Assembly (NCBI GenBank): GCA_018340375.1
Contig: JAFFJZ010000002.1
Span: 23,578,001 to 23,642,000 of the forward strand
Source: Gonatopus flavifemur
Lineage: Eukaryota > Arthropoda > Insecta > Hymenoptera > Dryinidae
Direction of reading: 5' to 3'
Length of the DNA stretch: 64,000 bases
The position numbers were made by a program, and so were the translations under genes. The notes under the pieces are model-generated. The model saw nothing but the letters and a program-made list of their open reading frames with translations, was not told the DNA's origin and did no database searches. Below, piece by piece: positions 45,909 through 57,736 of this stretch (the first letter of the stretch is position 1; each line of letters begins with the position of its first letter).

Positions 45909-48900
45909 TGGGTCAATTGTTGGTTGTTTTCAAATCACTGCACTTTGAAAAATAATTGCGAACAAAAAATTTCCCCAACAAATCGTGGCGGCGAAGTTTC
46001 TTCATGGATGGAAAACTCTTCATCATATTTGATAGATGTCTCCTTACTGTTTGGAGGGTCCGCCACTTGAAAGTCTGAATAATTCCTCGAAATGGAAGAA
46101 AAATTCCGTATTTTGGATGCAAAAACAATTCCCTACGATCTAAGGACGAAATCTATCATTCGAAAAACGGAAAACTCCCTTTTGAAAGGCTGGACATCAA
46201 ATTCAACGTAGCATACGGCTAATAGAAGAATCGGCTAGCTAGCCAGAGAATTCAAAGTTTCAATCGCATCATCAATTATGAATCTGAATTTCAAAAGTTG
46301 GAAAAACGAGGCATTGTCATAAAGGTCAAAGAGTCCATGATAATTCTCCAGCGCAATCATCATTTCTCTTTTTCGATACAACAATAAATATATTCCACAT
46401 TGCGCAAAGTGATTTTCATATTGTTTCTTCATTCACATGTGCGCAAATGGATAGGTCCATCCAAAGACAGAGTAGATAACAATGAAAGGACAATTTGGAC
46501 GCGAGACCGACTCTGATATCCGTAAGGAAAGAAAATGGAGAACAAGCAAAGGGCGTCTAGGGTCTTACGTCTTTCGTCTCGCGTCTTCTGTTTATCATAT
46601 ATGATTTCTTTGGAAAAAAGGAAGGTTTTTACGACTCGGACAAACGAACTCTACTACGTTCTCCACACAGGATCCTGTAAATAGTGGAAAGAAAACGTAT
46701 TCGTTGTCTCGTACATGGCTCTTCAAAGTGCAGCGTGCAACTTGTCTCTTCTCTTTTTTTTTCCTGTGGTACTTTCTAGCTTTCTTTTTCTCACTTTTTT
46801 CCCTCATCGTTCCATTCCATCCTTCTCCTTTGCCTCCGCTTCTTTTTCCAGGTCGAATATCGATCCTGCTATCTCTCCTTGCTATTTTCTTTTTTTTCTT
46901 TTCGTTCCTTTTTTTTTCCTTCTTTACTTTATTCCTCTTTCTTTTGGTTTTTTTGTTCCATCCGAACGAGCGTCGTTTCCAGACCTTAGTTCTTCTCAGA
47001 GAGAAGGAAAGAGGAATAGAAGAGAGGAGAGGGAAAAACCATACGTGTGTGTACCACGCTCGATAAGATTTTTCAAAGATCACAAATTGAATTTGATAAA
47101 AATGATTTGCAATTCACAAATAAATTAGAATGGACATCGAGATAGAATGCAATAGATTCTCATCGAGTTTAGGGAAATTCTGCTTTCCAAGTATCGAAAT
47201 ATCGGAAAGATGGCGGATGGCATCGATGCGGTTCCTTCTTTTCCTTCCATACACAAGCCCGTTGCTCTGTTTTATTCTACTATTTCTTCTCCCTTCGGCT
47301 TTTTTCTATCTCCCTCAATTTCTCTTCTTTTTTCCCGGGTCAAATATCGATCCAGGATATTTTCACTGGCTTTTTTTCTTCTCTTCTCGCTTGCATCCCT
47401 TTACTTCCATTCCATTGTTCTTCTTTCTTCAATTTCAACCTTTTTTCCACTTTTCTCATTGAGAAAGGAGATGAAATAGTTTAAGAATCGTTAAGATCTT
47501 GAATATTCGAGTTTGATCTTCAAATATTTCTTTCCAATCATCATCGTGTATGGTTGGGTTTGCCAAGAAACGAAAAATTAAAAATCTTGTCGGCTATTGT
47601 TCTTCGAGGGAAAAAGTTTCTCAAAAATTCATCCCAATCGCCACGTACATAGTTGTGAAAGTTTCATCGAATGACCCTGCTTTTCTCGCATGCGCCACGT
47701 TTCTTCTAGAATTTCAATTATTCTTTGAAACATCGGTAAAGGTACCGCACGAGCGCAACGTTGAAACGCCTTTTCTGACCGCTTTTAAAATGAATGAATT
47801 TCTTTAGCGAGCTTTTTTTATCGGACTTTGTGGGGTGCTCGTCAGCCTACACGGTTGGGAAAAAGGAATCTTCCTCTGAGAAGCCAGTCTCAAAGAAAAA
47901 TATTCTTGTATAAATATGATGAATCCGTTTTCCTAGATCTTTTATTCCTGTTGATATCGCGAGGAGGATATTCTGTTAGGAGGATGTACGATTTGTTGTG
48001 GATTTGCCAAGAATCTCATCACCCGTCTTTCTGGTGTTTTAATGATTCCAATGATCTTTCTTATTAACGAGTAGAGTTGGATTTACTTTCTCCCAAATTT
48101 CATAACAATCTTCTGATTGAATGGTTGCATTATTGAATTCTGCACCAAGCTTCTTTCATCTTGAACGTAGGATCACTTGGAAAAATCATCAAGTTTATTC
48201 ATCATAATGAGGTTTAATTGATTTTTTGGATTTTTCTGCAAATAAACTTCTCGATCTTCAAGTGAAATTTTGAAGATTAAAACTGCTGGTGTAGATAATT
48301 AAAAATGACGGACTTCACTACATCCTCAATGTTAATTTTTCAATGTAAGGTCGTACCGCACATAAAAGCCAGTTTGTTCGAATACCGTTGATGCAGTTAG
48401 AAACCAGAAAGATTCTCACCGACAGCTGATAACTAGTTTTAACGATGATGTCTTCATCGTATAACAGGAGCTTAGTTGCACAGGATGTCAATTGATTAGA
48501 TATTTAAATTCAGATGAGTTTGAATTCTTTGTTAGCTTTTTTTTGAAAAATCTGGTACATCTCAAAATTTTTTGCTAATATTTTATGATTCTCATATTTT
48601 ATTGTTTAGTTCCGAAGCGAAATCTTCAGCTTTATTTTTTAATTAAAAGTTCGAATCATAATATTTTATATTCGTAAGGTTGAATGAAAATAAGTCTTCC
48701 AGTTCTATTTGAATCTACAAAGTGTAAGTTTTCTAGAATACATATCGAATTCTTGGTTATATAAATATACAACCATCACAAAACTCTTCTCACAACCCAT
48801 TCTGAAAAGTACACATCTTATGCGCAAATATAGAGAAGCGCGACGATCAAAATAATCATGGGAATCGATAAATAAAACGGTCCAGCACTACTATCTTGAC

Positions 48901-49380
48901 AAGTGCATTTTCGTGTTTCAAAATCAATAGAAGAATTGAAAAGACTCTTTGATTCAGTGACATTTTTTTACTACAGTTACATATAAGTGGATTCTTCCTT
49001 GAGATCAGGGGATGTTTTATAACGAATACATGTTTCACATGAAGGGAACAAGCGCTTGTGTAAGGATGCATTTATCTGAAGTGGTTTTCGTATGTGATCA
49101 AAGGGAGAGGTTGAGAGATTATAACGTTAGCAATGGCATTCTCTCACTATCGCTATGCAGGATGTAGATTTACAACCGACTAAACTCTTGTTTTTCCCGA
49201 ATCAAAATTTTGGATGTTTATAACGGGGATCAATCCGTTGGGACGGATATCAGTATAATGAATGTTGTAAGTATTCATGGATTTTCAAAACAATCCCTGT
49301 GAACCGTATTCTTTATGAAATGGGATTATACGAAGCTATTATGAATATAATTTTTCATCGAATATTGGATACTACGCTTC
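45909..49380. other. Non-coding stretch with two related pyrimidine-rich blocks
   Basis: Blocks 46740-46930 and 47215-47460 are both long C/T tracts, and each is interrupted by nearly the same word, GGTCGAATATCGATCCTG and GGTCAAATATCGATCCAG. Frames on both strands here are low-complexity outcomes of the C/T bias. The CpG-rich patches at 46480-46600 and 47640-47770 may be regulatory. No exon was identified. Confidence 0.3.
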
Positions 49381-50720
49381 CATTGAATTGCATTCCTGGT
49401 GAATATATATCGACACGGCATCGGTGCAAGAAAACAGCAACAAAAAGAAAAGGGGGATGAATATCCAGCTACCACCGTTACCACCACTACTATCATCGCT
49501 ACTACTACTTCCTCGACTACAACCACCACCTCTACCATTATTCCTATCAGTATTCCTCCTTTCCTCTCCGATGTTTTTCTCATCCGCAGCATCCCAGGTT
49601 ATACCGATTCATGGATGAGGATAGAGAGAAAGAGGGTGGGTGGACGAACGAACGACAAGCGCGAGGGTGGCTGGTGGAGCACACTACTGGTAAAACAGCC
49701 CCTTAAAACGGTTTTACTGCCGTGCACGGGGGTGCAACGACGTCTAGACGCCAGGGCCGTAAAGTTTGACCTACTCACCCCCAACCATCTACCATCCTCC
49801 CTTTCTCTCTTCGTTTCTCCTCTATATCTCCTTGCAATCCATATCACATCTTTTCTCAAAGAAATGCTATATTCTATCAACTATGCGGAAGAAGATGAAG
49901 AACGGAGTTGTGATCGGAAACGAACTATAACAACACCTTCCAAGTGGTCGGAAAAGCAAAGAAATGTGTGTATGTCTATACACCTCCCTTTTTACAACCT
50001 GCGCACAAGGACCTTGAAACTGGGTCGAAGGGTTACCATCGTCACACTTATTTTTCTCTCTTTCCTTCCTTCCTTCCTTCCTTCCTCCCTCCTTTCTTCT
50101 TTTGTTCCCTTCCTTCCCTTTCCAAGTCGTTTGTTACATCGAGTTGAGGTAAATGACTGAAGAATGCTACGAATTTTATTATGAGACAAAATGGCGATTT
50201 TTTTTTCTATAGATCATGATTGAGGATTTATCGAAAATCTCGAGGATTTATCGAATTACCACGATTATTGCCGGTGATTAAAAGCGGTTCATCTTCGAAG
50301 CTCTATCAAATCAATCCGTTCTCAGATGATTTACTTTTGCATTGGAGAGGGAAATGCAATGAAAAATTATAAGATTGTGGATTGTACTCACTCGAACGGA
50401 TAAGCACTTTTTTTTTATTCCAATGAAGGATTTTGTCTATCGGAGTTTGAATTGTTACTGGAGATGTTGAATATTGGAGGAAAAAATTGATATTCAGCGT
50501 TATCTTTGATTGCTGAAGGTAAGATATTCAAACGTTTATTGCAAAAGCTTTTATAGAACTTCATAGATTCTTATGTTTTCCAATCTTCCCTTTGATATAC
50601 TATTGAAATTAGGAATCTTTTCATGCGAGGATACATTTTTCATGTAAAAAGCTTCACATTTCACCGAGTTCAGATTTTGCAATCAACAATGTACTTTCTC
50701 ATGTGAAAATTTAGCGATTC
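49381..50720. other. Simple-repeat island: ACC/ACT triplets and TTCC run
   Basis: A plus-strand frame of 253 codons (49399-50160) spans CCACTACTATC-type triplet repeats (about 49470-49540, giving poly-Thr) and a (TTCC)n run at 50057-50090. The peptide is low-complexity at both ends and shows no domain. The middle segment, about 49610-49830, is CpG-rich. I do not call a gene. A direct repeat GAGGATTTATCGA occurs at about 50223 and 50244. Confidence 0.3.
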
Positions 50721-50724
50721 CGCC

Positions 50725-51020
50725 AATGTTGACCACGGGTCTTGGATTGAACCAGGCGTGACAGCCAAGCGCAGGGGATTTATATTGGGCCAACGTTGAT
50801 TGGCAATAGAGGTAATATCGTGCCTGTGTCGACAATACAAAGATGAAAAGTGTTAGAACGGTGTTGGCGCAAGTTTGTGCCAGCATTGGTTCAGGATTGA
50901 TTCAACATTGGTTTTATAGTAAAAGTTTTGCATCGGCCAACCATGGCAGGAACATTGAATCAAGCCTACGTCAACATGACCGACCTTTCAACACCGCTGT
51001 CCTAGGCATGAAAATTGAGG
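50725..51020. repeat. Probable inverted-repeat element
   Basis: A less A+T-rich block with partly complementary arms: CCAATGTTGACCACGGGTCT and GGATTGAACC on the left, and ATTGAATCAAGCCTACGTCA with ACATGACC on the right. Short words such as TTGGCGCAAGTTTGTGCCAG form inner palindromes. A related word, GTTGAATCAACGTTGGC, lies at 51399. Ends are uncertain. Confidence 0.35.
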
Positions 51021-52934
51021 CTCGTTAATTGCTGAAATCATGTTATCATTTTTACATGGGTTATTCGCAGGAGTCACCATGATGTGTTTATTATCTTGGC
51101 ATTAATTCAATGAATTACTATTTGGAGAAACAAAATCACTATTGAAATAGTAATTTATTGAACTAATGTGGAGCGATCACCTTCTATGATCCGCGAAATC
51201 TTCAATCTGTTAACAAAAATTCAAATTTTCACGGTTTTTTCTCTCAGTGTGGATTAATAAAATAACTCAATCACTTTGAAGTGCATATGAACCCACTTTT
51301 TGTCGTTAGAATAACAATTTTTTTCGTCGATTCAACTAATTTTCTTATTAAATTACAAGTTGAATAGTTACTTCAACTAGGCAAAGTGTTTGGCATTGTT
51401 GAATCAACGTTGGCAAATCATAGCATAAGCACATTTTAACAATTATTATTGCAATTTTCTTTCAATATTGCCATTCCGAGGATAACGATTGTTTGAAATT
51501 CAGGATTTCCACTATGTTTGAAGCTTTTAATCCGTTTTTGCCTTATAAAATGTATTAAACAGTGCAAAAATAACTCAGTAGGTGATGTGACAACAATGAA
51601 TGCGCCATCGTTCGGAATCCCAATAAACAAATAACATGACTCCCAACGAGATACATTAAAGCCCCGTCATTCATGAATGTATAGTTTTTTCTCCTTATCC
51701 AATCACTCCGACAGCGTTTGATTCTCGTACAGCTGTCGACATACCGTAACTCTATCTTTCTACGCACACTACTTACACATATGTACCAAGTGTGCACACC
51801 CACAATGTTGTCAAGGGGAGAAAGACGGCCTAGTATTGCGGAACATAGGAGAAAAGAGCCTGTTGTGTCTCCCCGTTCGATGCGAAGGCGGCCACCACAT
51901 GTTGCCTTTGCTTTGGTTGTTGGGAAGAAGAACCGTGCCAGGTCGGGGAAAGAAGAAGAGTGAAATGCCATCTTGGCTTCTTTTCTCCCCTTTTCTCCTT
52001 TCATTGGTCAGGGTTAAGGAGTCGGAGAGAGAACTATATCTCTCCGCTTGGTGGCATTTAGGGTTTTATACACGCCACTTGGCTCATGTAACATGTGTGC
52101 CGGCTTTTGGCAATCTCTCGACGTGACGTGTATCGTTGGTGTGAATAAACTTCATTTATATATGTATGACGGAACAGTCTTCGATTCATCGCGCCTGAAT
52201 TTCATTTATCCTCTCGCGCCCGATTGCCTTCGGTGAGATTCAAAACTCAACTATCGTAGGATGATTTTTCAGATTTTTGGAATGGGATTAGATTATTCAT
52301 CGCATCGATTGAAATATTGTTATATATTCTTTCAACGTGCAACATCAAACTTGCTGCAGTTGTGGTGGATTTAGGTTTGTCAAGTGTCTCCGTCAAAGAG
52401 ACAGGGGACTTTGATCAAGAGCTTTCAAGTTGTTTCTAAATGGGAGAGACTGTTTGTTCCACTGTTGCCTGTAAAGTGACACATGGTTCCACTCGTCGTC
52501 TTATGAATTTGTCTCCTGAAACAGTATACGTGTGAAGAGCACGTAGGGTGATAAAATATGATATCAATTACTGCTTCCATCGGTTAGTCTGCAAACGAAT
52601 TTGAATTTGTTTCTTCTTCATTTCAATTCTGTTCGAATGTCATCGATTCGACTGAAATTTAGAATCTTATGAAACTAGAACCGCCAAGATATTTTTATAT
52701 CCTTTCAAATTTGGAATCCCTACACTCTTCAGGAATTTATTGATCTCAAACATGAATCTTAAAAGTTATTCAACGAATTTTCACCTTGAAAAAATTATAG
52801 AAACTATGATGATTCAAAATTTGTGCCAGGGCACAAATGCCCCATCGGTGGTTCTAGTGTTAATGTCTCATTATGAAATTTGCAAATAAATTTGCAGGGA
52901 TTCTAACTTCACACAATGTGAGTGTAGGGGTATG
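51021..52934. other. Non-coding stretch with CpG-rich island
   Basis: Around 51103-51166 a small hairpin is visible (TTCAATGAATTACTATTT facing AATAGTAATTTATTGAA). The block 51690-52250 is CpG-rich and conserved-looking (CGTACAGCTGTCGACATACC, CTCGACGTGACGTGTATCG). Overlapping frames of 81-149 codons there show no domain. Possible regulatory island. Confidence 0.3.
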
Positions 52935-53645
52935 AGAAAAAAAAATGAGCTGTGGTGGTTATTTTTCAGCTGTGGCAACCAAAGTTATCACCACAGGAGC
53001 TAAAATCTAGCTTTTGCAGCCAGTTTTTTCGCTATTCAAATATCAAATACACGGAACAGCTAACACAGAACACAGCTCATATTTCTCTCAGGAATCAAGA
53101 AAGAAGAAGATGGAGAATCTTTCAAGAGAACAAAATGGTCAAATTTCGTCAAATGCTCAAGATTCATAATGCAATTATGAATACGGCTCTCAAGAATATT
53201 TTTTACGGAATTTCAAGAAAGGAGAAAATTAAGGGAGGTATCCGGAATGGTGATAAAAATTTACACCACATACCAATTTTTCTGGAAATTAGACTAAGTA
53301 TGGTTTTTAGATCGCTGAGGATGGGTGAAGGGAGAAAAAAATTTGCTAACGCAAAAAATTACAGACATTTATACATAGAATAGCAAATCTTTTTCCTGAC
53401 CTAGGTGAAAATTCGATGCCACAGCTAATTGGAATTATCACAACAGCGAATTCCTCAATGTTATACTATACAGAATAGCAAACAAATTTTGCTGGAAGAG
53501 TCGACCTTTTCTTGGTTCCATAGCTATAAAAAATCGCTATCGTAAGTAACAAAATTGCTGTGATTGTAAATAAATTGTTGATACAGTAGAAAATTGCTGC
53601 TCCAGCAAAATCAGATTCCGCTTTCACAGCGGAAATTCAAAATGA
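52935..53645. repeat. MITE family B, copy 3 plus flanking fragments
   Basis: The part 53380-53645 aligns in order with 8940-9240 (AGAATAGCAAAT, CCACAGCTAATTGGA, TTTTGCTGGAAGAGTCGACC, AAAATCGCTATCGTAAG, CAGATTCCGCTTTCACAGCG). Upstream, 52940-53070 carries AGCTGTGG/CCACAGG words, probably the other arm or a second fragment. A 143-codon frame (52952-53383) between them has no recognisable domain. Confidence 0.55.
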
Positions 53646-56241
53646 TAGATCTAACATGCTGGATGAAAATTTCACAAATGTTCTAATTCCCACGGAAAAT
53701 AGTGTCCGAGCACTTCAAAGAAATCCCTTCTGAAAATTCAGAAAATCAGGCGGTAATTTTTGTGCTGAATTTTAGGAGACTCGATTGAATTTTCAGAACA
53801 CTTTCGGAAATCTAGTTAAAATTTCTTCAATTTCAGTAAAATTTATCCACATATTTCTGATTTTTTAAAAAAAATTTTTCTACAGTCAAGATGCTTCGGA
53901 GATTGTTACAGTTTTAGTCGGATGCGAATGAAATTAATTGGTGCATTCACGAAAATATACTCAGCTGATAATTATTATGTACTTCACAATTGGATCCTTT
54001 CCATAATGCTGAAAAGAGAACATATGTGCACTGTGGACTCCTGTTTCTTATTCCTGAATTCTCATATATCGTTTATATAAGGCAATCTTACGTTGAAGAA
54101 AATTACAACCAACCATGAAACATGGATTGAAAATTGGTAACAAATCAAACCTGAATGCGGTGCTACTCAACCGATTGTCTCGCGTGCATACTCTTGGATT
54201 TATTTTCGTGATCAACAATGTGTCGACCGAGAAATCATGCACATCCATCGCAAAATTAACTTCTCGTATGCATCATGCGTTCCCCTGTAAATGAATGCAC
54301 GCATTGAATCGTTCAACACGTTTATCGATCACGAAACCAAAAACATACACGCGAATCAATTAGACGAACGATAAACAATTTTCATCTCGTTAAATACTTT
54401 TTCTTTGATTTTGGCAAAATAAAAGCATCATATAAATCTAATGAAAATCCTTCTAGAAACAAGTCATAATTATTCTAAAGCTATTCATAACTAGTTTCAA
54501 TTTTCCCTTAACCAGTTAATTTTTTTCATAAAGATGAATAGCAGTTGGAGTCTGTAACGACGCCAACGAGGAGACCGACGATTCCGGGACAACTGTTGAA
54601 TTTTATCACTCCCTACAATTCCCTTTGCTCGATTCCCTCCGTACTCGACATTACATCACACAAAATCTACTCTGTTCCAAACCACGGTACATATTCACAT
54701 ATGTATGTTTGGTCCATAACGTTGATGCACTACAAAGAGGGGAGATTCTAATATGACACAGACCACATGTGTGTCGGTACTCTCACCCTTCTCTCTCGTC
54801 GTATATCCAGACAGGTCCTCCGTGTACACTACGAGGAATGGCCGACAAAAACCTTTCGGTATCCATGCAGTAAAGCGATACCAGCTCTGTGGGAAAACAT
54901 GTGTGTGGATGCTGCTTTAAGGCTAAACTAGTTTTGGATAGGAAGATTAAACTTCGTGTTTGTCGGAAGCTTACATCTTGAAAAATCACCAGCCAACGGA
55001 ATGAGATTTCGAAGCTTCATAAACAGTTCATTGAATGTAAGAGCCTTTGATTTCCACGTAACCTCACGATTGAGATAACCCTATCGTACCTCAGACAAAT
55101 CGACTTTATTCTTCCATCGAGAGAGAGAGAGAGAGAAGAGCACCCGATAAGCGCTATTTTTCAAAGCACATAAAAATCCTTCGAGACGTATACGTATAAC
55201 TACTTATAGTCGGGGTTTTATCAGTGAACGGGAAGAGGGGCTAGGAGGGGTGAGAGGGGGGAGGGGGAGGGGAGAGGAGAGGAAGAAGAGAGATAAGATC
55301 GCTGGCCCAAATGGTTTTAAAGAACAGAGGAAAAAGAATGAAAAGTAAAGAGAGGAGATGAGATCTGACCCAGACGGGTTTTTCCGTCAGTTTCCCGAGG
55401 GTTTCCTATTTTTCCCGGTCGTAACGTCAGGCGGCGAGTCAGGTCTGCAGACAATTCGCAGTAAAATTTTTACAACCATCCACCTCTTTCCACCCTAGAC
55501 GAGGTATACGAGAATTCGAGGTAGAGGAGGAGCAGGAGGAGAGCGAAAGAGAAAGAGAAAAACGGGAACAGCAAAAAAAGAACGGTTGCAGTCAAGCTCC
55601 AGACGCGCGAAATGGTCGCGACCAGGTCGCGGAAACTCGTAAACCCTCTACAACCATAAGCGGCATTCTATACTTCAATTCATCCTCTTTTCTCTCTCAA
55701 CGGGTTTCAATATTTGTCTCGGTCTCTACGGTGATACGAGGTGAAATGAGAAATGCTGCTGCTACGGTAGTTATAGTTTTCATATCACAATTCTTCCTTT
55801 ACGTTTCATTTAATAAAATTGATTAGTTTGATAAAGGAGATATCCTGTTCCTTTTTGTATTTATCTATTTATTTATTTAGCGGAGGAGCAGGAAATCGCG
55901 AGAAACTCTGTCGTATCTTTTAGGAAAGAGAAAGGGATGGAAAAATTCCTTCTTTCGAGAATATATACACGATATCTATGTACATTCATATAGGGAGAGA
56001 AAAAAAAGAGCGAGCCCTTCTTCTTCTCCTCTCTCTCTCCTACGATAATTCAATCGTAGAAAATTTTCTGAAAGATAAATCTTCCCTTTGACTTTGAAAA
56101 ATATCATGATGGAAGGGAATGGATAAGACTGGAATGATGAAAAAAGAGGAAAAAGAAGCGAGTGGTGATATTTATGGGGTGAGCGCAGTCGATAGCCTCC
56201 AATAGGGTGTCGTTACTAGCACGTGTTATCTGAAGTACCCA
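53646..56241. other. Non-coding stretch with strongly purine-rich and G-rich tracts
   Basis: From about 54540 onward the sequence becomes GC- and CpG-richer. A G-rich tract at 55225-55285 (GGGGTGAGAGGGGGGAGGGG and neighbours) has many GGG runs. GAGAGA tracts lie at 55120-55140 and 55520-55560, and TGGTCGCGACCAGGTCGCGG near 55612-55632 contains a CGCGACC palindrome. This is the strongest candidate promoter-like or enhancer-like island after the window start, but no exon can be assigned. Confidence 0.35.
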
Positions 56242-56242
56242 C

Positions 56243-56276
<34 letters not shown>

Positions 56277-56284
56277 GGAGAGAG
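56242..56284. repeat. (GA)n microsatellite
   Basis: A run of AG repeats of about 25 bp, extended by imperfect AGAGAGGGAG. On the minus strand it reads (CT)n. A (TATG)n run lies close by at 56430-56452. Confidence 0.85.
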
Positions 56285-56837
56285 TGATATAGATAGAGAA
56301 AAAGAGGAGAGCGTTTTAGCTTACCCACTGCTTCTTTGCTGCGCAGCTTAGTCTTTGCTTGGATACTTAGAGTGTCAGCAGAGAGTGAAAAAGAGTCTTA
56401 AGGAAATTATTCCCTCCTTGTGTATATTTTCTATGTATGTATGTATGTATGTACATGAAAATATAAATAAGGGAATATATATCCACTTTCCCACGATACA
56501 CTGAACTATTTTTACGTTCATTTACGTGCCGTTGAAGAAAACGATCTTTTCGGTCTTGTACAACGTACAAGTGATCGTGAAGTCTTAATGAGTCTCCAAG
56601 ACCACTGGGGGTCGTTTGGAAACTGAAGTACCAGTGGATAGATGATTTGTCATACTCCGTTGAAAGTGACATTGCTTCGGGTGGAGGGTTTTTTGTTTGT
56701 TGACCTTGTGTAGCTAAAAACCATCATTACAGATTAGAGTTCGGTTTATCCGTCACGTATATAATTTCTTCAAGAGCAACAAGAATTCTTTCGTTCCAAA
56801 CTCATGATCACTCATTTATAGCTAAAATTGGATTCAA
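56285..56837. other. Non-coding stretch
   Basis: Contains the (TATG)n run and a CpG-containing patch near 56510-56600. No gene was seen. Confidence 0.25.
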
Positions 56838-57440
56838 ATTTCCCAGGGCATATTATAAGGGTCAGTTCTTACCAAAAAGTTAGTTCTAAAGCGTACAAAT
56901 GGTTAGTCCTTGAAAAATTACCCAATTTTCAGTAAAATGTTTTTCTGTTTCTTTTTCTTTTTTCGAACCGAGTATCCGATATTTTCCTGCACGGAAAAAA
57001 TAATTTAGCTGCAGCAGCTAAGTAGCTAGCACGGACACGGACAGCTATTAAATTAGTTCCTGCAGCTAAATTTCAGCTGTTACTGCAAATAAATTGACTA
57101 CAAATGCAAATTTGTTTGCTGTGACAGCTAAAATTTAGCTGCAGGAGCCAATTTAATGGCTGTCCATGTCCGTGCTAGCTACTTAGCTGCTGTAGCTAAA
57201 TTATTTTTTCCGTGTGTTACAGAACGAGCCTTTCGCCTCATATCAAGGGATATTAGGGAGTTGAAGTAGTGATATTAATTCTGAAAAAATAAGACTATGG
57301 CAAAAGTAAAATTAAGGGAGTGTCATATAATTTTAGAAATACTTGTGATACAGATCCCTTTTTTCTTTGTTCTTAGAAATCGAGTGTCCACCGTGTCGGT
57401 TAGTTTTTAAATTTCTTCAGAATATGCCCTGAAATTTTCT
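56838..57440. repeat. Outer inverted-repeat element holding the 56990 hairpin
   Basis: The left end AAATTTCCCAGGGCATATTA is the approximate complement of the right end, CAGAATATGCCCTGAAATTT. A few bases in, GGTCAGTTCTTACC-like words on the left face GGTTAGTTTTTAAA on the right. The interval contains the complete hairpin at 56990-57214, so this looks like an older element with a younger one inside. Confidence 0.4.
56990..57214. repeat. 225-bp near-perfect hairpin element (AGCTGC type)
   Basis: Two arms of about 95 bp are complementary at more than nine in ten positions by eye. Both ends read CACGGAAAAAATAATTTAGC inward, followed by CAGCAGCTAAGTAGCTAGCA and CGGACAYGGACAGCYATTAA. The loop contains AAATTGACTACAAATGCAAATTT. 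The termini CACGGAAAAAAT relate it to family B. Low arm divergence suggests recent origin or recent conversion between arms. Confidence 0.85.
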
Positions 57441-57506
57441 GAAATATTATAATAATACTAAGATCTACTAGCAGCTGATGAATTTTTTACTTTGTTATGT
57501 TGTACG

Positions 57507-57736
57507 CACGGAGAAAAAATGGTTTGCTACTACAGTGCCTACAGAAGAATTTGTTATCCCTGTAAAAATATTCACTGCAGCAACTGAGAAGTTAGTTCTG
57601 TTAACGAATTTGTTTATATCAGCAAAAAAGTATAGTTGTGTCAATCATTTTTCTTGCTCTTTCAGGTCATTTTGCTTGTAGACGCTATAGTATTAACAGA
57701 CCTGCTTGTTATGCCAGCAATACTTTTGTCTCCGTG
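57507..57736. repeat. MITE family B, copy 4
   Basis: A 230-bp element with left end CACGGAGAAAAAATGGTTTG and right end TTTTGTCTCCGTG. Interior words GCTACTACAGTGCC, ACTGCAGCAACTGAGAAGTT, TATCAGCAAAAA and TTATGCCAGCAATAC are family-like. Both termini are intact, which makes this the best reference for the family ends. Confidence 0.65.

Noticed and set aside
46595..47128. Long frames on both strands (120-162 codons)
   Set aside because: They are products of a C/T-rich (G/A-rich) tract giving poly-Phe/Ser or poly-Lys/Arg/Glu peptides; three overlapping frames cannot all be genes and none has a domain.
49399..50160. 253-codon plus-strand open frame
   Set aside because: It spans ACC/ACT triplet repeats and a TTCC run, has low-complexity ends and no recognisable domain, and lacks a convincing acceptor or start context.
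51555..52004. 149-codon minus-strand frame over a CpG-rich island
   Set aside because: Overlapped by open frames on the other strand, with no domain or splice sites; the island composition explains the open frames.
52952..53383. 143-codon plus-strand frame
   Set aside because: Begins in a family B fragment and runs to the start of another; no domain recognised.
54545..54751. Possible exon after an AG at 54544
   Set aside because: The acceptor lacks a strong pyrimidine tract next to the AG, there is no donor in frame, and the peptide is unlike any family I know.
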